Source of the DNA: an uncultured Calothrix sp.
Lineage (GTDB): Bacteria; Cyanobacteriota; Cyanobacteriia; Cyanobacteriales; Nostocaceae
DNA: 15,730 nucleotides
Direction: 5' to 3'
Assembly: GCA_937884685.1 (NCBI GenBank)
Contig: CAKZYM010000649.1
Location: 1 to 15,730 of the forward strand
Below the pieces are notes generated by a model. The model did no database searches, was not told where the DNA came from, and was given only the letters and a program-made list of their open reading frames with translations. This document shows positions 13,725-15,730 of this stretch, piece after piece. The position numbers were made by a program, and so were the translations under genes. Position 1 is the stretch's first letter. The number at the start of each line of letters is the position of its first letter.

Positions 13725-14447
13725 ATGAATTTTTATAGCTCTGTAATCAAAATATTTGCTAGCATTATTTTAGCTACAATCACTATTTCTTGTAATGCTA
13801 GAGTTAATAGAAATAGCCAAAAATCGCAAGTAAATGCACAGAAAACTCCACAGCCAAAAATTGTTTACGGCGACTTGATTATTAAAGAAAAATCTGATTA
13901 TTTAATGATTCCGGTTAGTATTTTTCCAGATATAAATCAAAGAGAAAAACAAGGAGAAAGTTTTTTGGGTGGCTCTTTTTCTAAATCCTATAGAAATAGA
14001 ATGAATATATATAATTTAATATTTTATTCAAAAAAAGATGCCGCAAAAAATGTTCTATTAGATAGAAAAGCAATTATTAAATCATTTAACTTAATAGAGA
14101 AAAAATCAATCGGACAACCAACAAAAAGATTTTGGTTATATAGAATCATCGATAAAGATACTAACGGCGATGATAAATTAAATTATCAAGATGCTACAAT
14201 CGGATATCTTTCCGACTTATCAGGAAAAAACTTACAGAAAATTACTCCCGATAACACTCAATTGAATAGTTGGAAAATTGTACAAAGTACTGGTGCAATT
14301 TTTCTCGAAATAACCAAAGATACAGATAACGATAAAAAGTTTGATACTAAAAGTTATATCAGAGTCAACTTAGATAATCCCAGCATTGGAAAAGAAATTA
14401 TTAGCAATCAGTTAGAAAATGAAATTAAATCATATATTGAAAAGTAG
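13725..14447 (+). CDS. Putative lipoprotein with Asp-rich calcium-loop-like motifs
   Basis: A 240-residue protein of unknown function. Residues 1-22 form a signal segment ending before Cys23 (TISC, an imperfect lipobox with Thr at -3), so it is probably exported and lipidated. Residues 26-45 are a polar linker. The mature domain has two Asp/Asn-rich loops: DKDTNGDDKLNYQD (143-156), close to the dockerin/EF-hand calcium loop, and DTDNDKKFD (199-207). Calcium binding is an inference from spacing. AGGA 7 nt before the ATG and an upstream promoter support this start. Codon use is markedly A-rich compared with rel. The next feature is a heptamer array starting 6 nt after the stop. Confidence 0.7.
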   Translation: MNFYSSVIKIFASIILATITISCNARVNRNSQKSQVNAQKTPQPKIVYGDLIIKEKSDYLMIPVSIFPDINQREKQGESFLGGSFSKSYRNRMNIYNLIFYSKKDAAKNVLLDRKAIIKSFNLIEKKSIGQPTKRFWLYRIIDKDTNGDDKLNYQDATIGYLSDLSGKNLQKITPDNTQLNSWKIVQSTGAIFLEITKDTDNDKKFDTKSYIRVNLDNPSIGKEIISNQLENEIKSYIEK

Positions 14448-14453
14448 CGAAAA

Positions 14454-14516
14454 TAGGGAATAGGGAGTAGGAAATAGGGAGTAGGAAATAGGGAGTAGGT
14501 AGTTGGTAATTGGTAA
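14454..14516. repeat. Mixed heptanucleotide array (TAGGGAG/TAGGAAA to TTGGTAA, x9)
   Basis: Nine units, beginning TAGGGAA, alternating TAGGGAG and TAGGAAA, then TAGGTAG and two TTGGTAA. The array changes family within one register, showing that the 7-nt phase is kept while the unit sequence drifts. Confidence 0.9.
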
Positions 14517-14804
14517 TTGTACTATTTTTTTATAAAGATGCGCCTAATTTAGCCTACGCAGGTAGGCTTTGTTTAAGTAGCCCCACCATAGCCAGAGTGA
14601 GGGGATTAAGCGCATCCTCATACAGAATTGGTAGTTAGTAGTTGGTAGTTATTTAACTCACCTAAAAACTTTTCTTAAAAGCATCATAGCGAAATAATTT
14701 TTGATTAAATTTTTATGATTGAGAGCATCTTACATTTTTAATTTTGTACTGCGTTAACGCACAACTAAATATGTTTAAAAGTGGGATATTCACTTATTAT
14801 TCCT
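14517..14804. other. Gap between lipoprotein and permease genes
   Basis: Contains the inverted-repeat element at 14537-14616, a short heptamer remnant (GGTAGTT/AGTAGTT units, about 14628-14651) and AT-rich sequence. No gene seen. Confidence 0.65.
14537..14616. repeat. MITE-like element with 12-bp terminal inverted repeats
   Basis: GATGCGCCTAAT (14537-14548) and ATTAAGCGCATC (14605-14616) are complements with one mismatch. Inside lie a perfect AGCCTAC-GCAG-GTAGGCT hairpin (14551-14568) and an imperfect CCCCAC...GTGAGGGG stem (14581-14604). It is 80 nt long and non-coding; no target-site duplication is obvious. Confidence 0.65.
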
Positions 14805-14881
14805 TATTACCTATTACCTATTAACTATTACCTATTACCTATTACCTATTACCTATTACCTATTACCTATTACCTATTACC
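14805..14881. repeat. Heptanucleotide tandem array (TATTACC x11)
   Basis: Eleven units; all TATTACC except the third (TATTAAC). It ends 4 nt short of the permease stop codon. On the permease strand the unit reads GGTAATA, which contains TAA and, across units, TAG. Confidence 0.95.
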
Positions 14882-14885
14882 TCAC

Positions 14886-15730
14886 TCACTTCACCGATAC
14901 CGTTTTCTCCCGACTACGAAGAGTTAAAAAACCAGCAGCAGTGATAAAAATAGCTCCAATGAATGAGTTAATATCGAGCAATTCTTTCCAGAATAACCAG
15001 CCAATTACAGCACCGAATATAACTGAAGAATAAGAAAAAATTCCTACTTGAGAAGCAGGAGCAGATGCATAACCGCGAGTTGTGAGTAATTGAACTATGG
15101 TACTGCTAATACCTACACCTATTAACAGCAACCATTCTCCAGAGGTAGGAGTTTTCCAAGCCCAAGTTAAAGGTATTATTGAAACTAAAGTAGCAATAAT
15201 AGCGAAATATAAAACTGTACGTACTGCTGGTTCCGTAGCTGATAATTTACGTATAGTTACCATAGAAACTGAAGCTACAGCACTGCTAAATAAACCCACT
15301 AGCATTATCCAATCAAAATCAGTACCTGGCTCCAAAATCAAGAATACACCACAAAAACCGATAGCGATTGCTAGACGAGCTACAACTGAAATTCTTTCTT
15401 TCAACCAGGTAAAAGCAACCAAAGGAATAAATATTGGAATAGTTGATTTAAGCAACATCGCATTCGCTAATTCGAGATTACTCAAAACGAAAAATAAAGA
15501 ATACATAGCTGTTACACCGCAAATCCCCCGTACTAAATGTAAATGCAGCTTTTCAGTATGTATAATAGCGGTACCTTCGCGAGCAAAAATCGGCATCAAC
15601 GTTAATAAACCAAAAGCATTTCTAAAGAAAACAATCATTTCATTTGGTAAACCATTTGATGCTAACCGAATGATTACTCCATTCATTGTTAACATCAACT
15701 CCGCAGCAATAATGAATATTGCTCCACGAA
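14886..15730 (-). CDS. EamA-type (drug/metabolite transporter family) permease, 5' partial
   Basis: An inner-membrane permease of the 10-TM DMT superfamily; substrate unknown. The visible part has about 281 codons. Evenly spaced hydrophobic segments and two half-repeats fit the EamA fold. The first repeat includes GLPNEMIVFFRNAFGLL and the helix-loop SNLELANAMLLKSTIPIF, typical of EamA; the second includes ASAPASQVGIFSYSSVIFG. The TTG/ATG codons near 15693-15698 are not the likely start: the frame stays open to the window edge and encodes more of transmembrane helix 1 (R-G-A-I-F-I-I-A-A-E-L), so the true start lies beyond base 15730. The stop TGA is at 14886-14888, next to the heptamer array. 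Confidence 0.9.
   Translation of the reverse strand, partial: RGAIFIIAAELMLTMNGVIIRLASNGLPNEMIVFFRNAFGLLTLMPIFAREGTAIIHTEKLHLHLVRGICGVTAMYSLFFVLSNLELANAMLLKSTIPIFIPLVAFTWLKERISVVARLAIAIGFCGVFLILEPGTDFDWIMLVGLFSSAVASVSMVTIRKLSATEPAVRTVLYFAIIATLVSIIPLTWAWKTPTSGEWLLLIGVGISSTIVQLLTTRGYASAPASQVGIFSYSSVIFGAVIGWLFWKELLDINSFIGAIFITAAGFLTLRSREKTVSVK

Overview
The window looks like ordinary chromosome from a filamentous, probably heterocyst-forming cyanobacterium. Four things point that way: AT-rich coding DNA; heptanucleotide tandem arrays (the STRR type known from Nostocales) in most gaps; a PatD-like heterocyst-frequency protein; and proteins whose closest remembered relatives are cyanobacterial (Rel, HspA, CbiD, DUF1636, DUF4112, Uma2). 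I see no prophage, insertion sequence with a transposase, CRISPR array, rRNA or tRNA gene.

Layout. The last 27 codons of an unidentified plus-strand gene (1-84) converge on cobK (95-835, minus). A 75-residue lipoprotein gene lies 7 nt upstream of cobK. Further right, still on the minus strand, are hspA with a good terminator, leader and promoter (1310-1935), a DUF4112 membrane protein, and the group DUF1636 - cbiD - Uma2. The Uma2 gene has lost its catalytic middle and is frameshifted. A GNAT acetyltransferase (minus) and a short-chain dehydrogenase (plus) diverge at 5430-5487. An unrecognised plus-strand membrane-associated protein (6887-7804) converges on a gene with two fused peptide-type ABC ATPase domains (7969-9645). 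A gap of about 700 nt without genes follows, then a PatD-like gene (minus) divergent from a bifunctional (p)ppGpp synthetase/hydrolase (plus, to 13296). The window ends with a plus-strand lipoprotein carrying Asp-rich calcium-loop-like motifs and an EamA-type permease (minus) that runs off the right edge.

How the genes relate. CobK and CbiD act in the corrin-ring part of cobalamin synthesis, and DUF1636 proteins often accompany cobalamin or CobW genes, so 3225-4821 and 95-835 together form a loose B12 theme. PatD and Rel share a 146-nt (or 305-nt) divergent region containing a candidate rel promoter and two hairpins. Since ppGpp and PatD both bear on heterocyst formation, this pairing may be functional. 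The remaining genes look like unrelated single transcription units.

The most distinctive signal is in the gaps. At least eleven heptamer arrays sit here, and five genes have their stop codon inside one. A 7-nt unit containing a stop triplet gives stops in all three frames within three units, so the arrays act as all-frame translation stops at gene ends. Several hairpin-type dispersed repeats are also present, including two related copies 12 kb apart. I did not find a convincing new multi-gene system.
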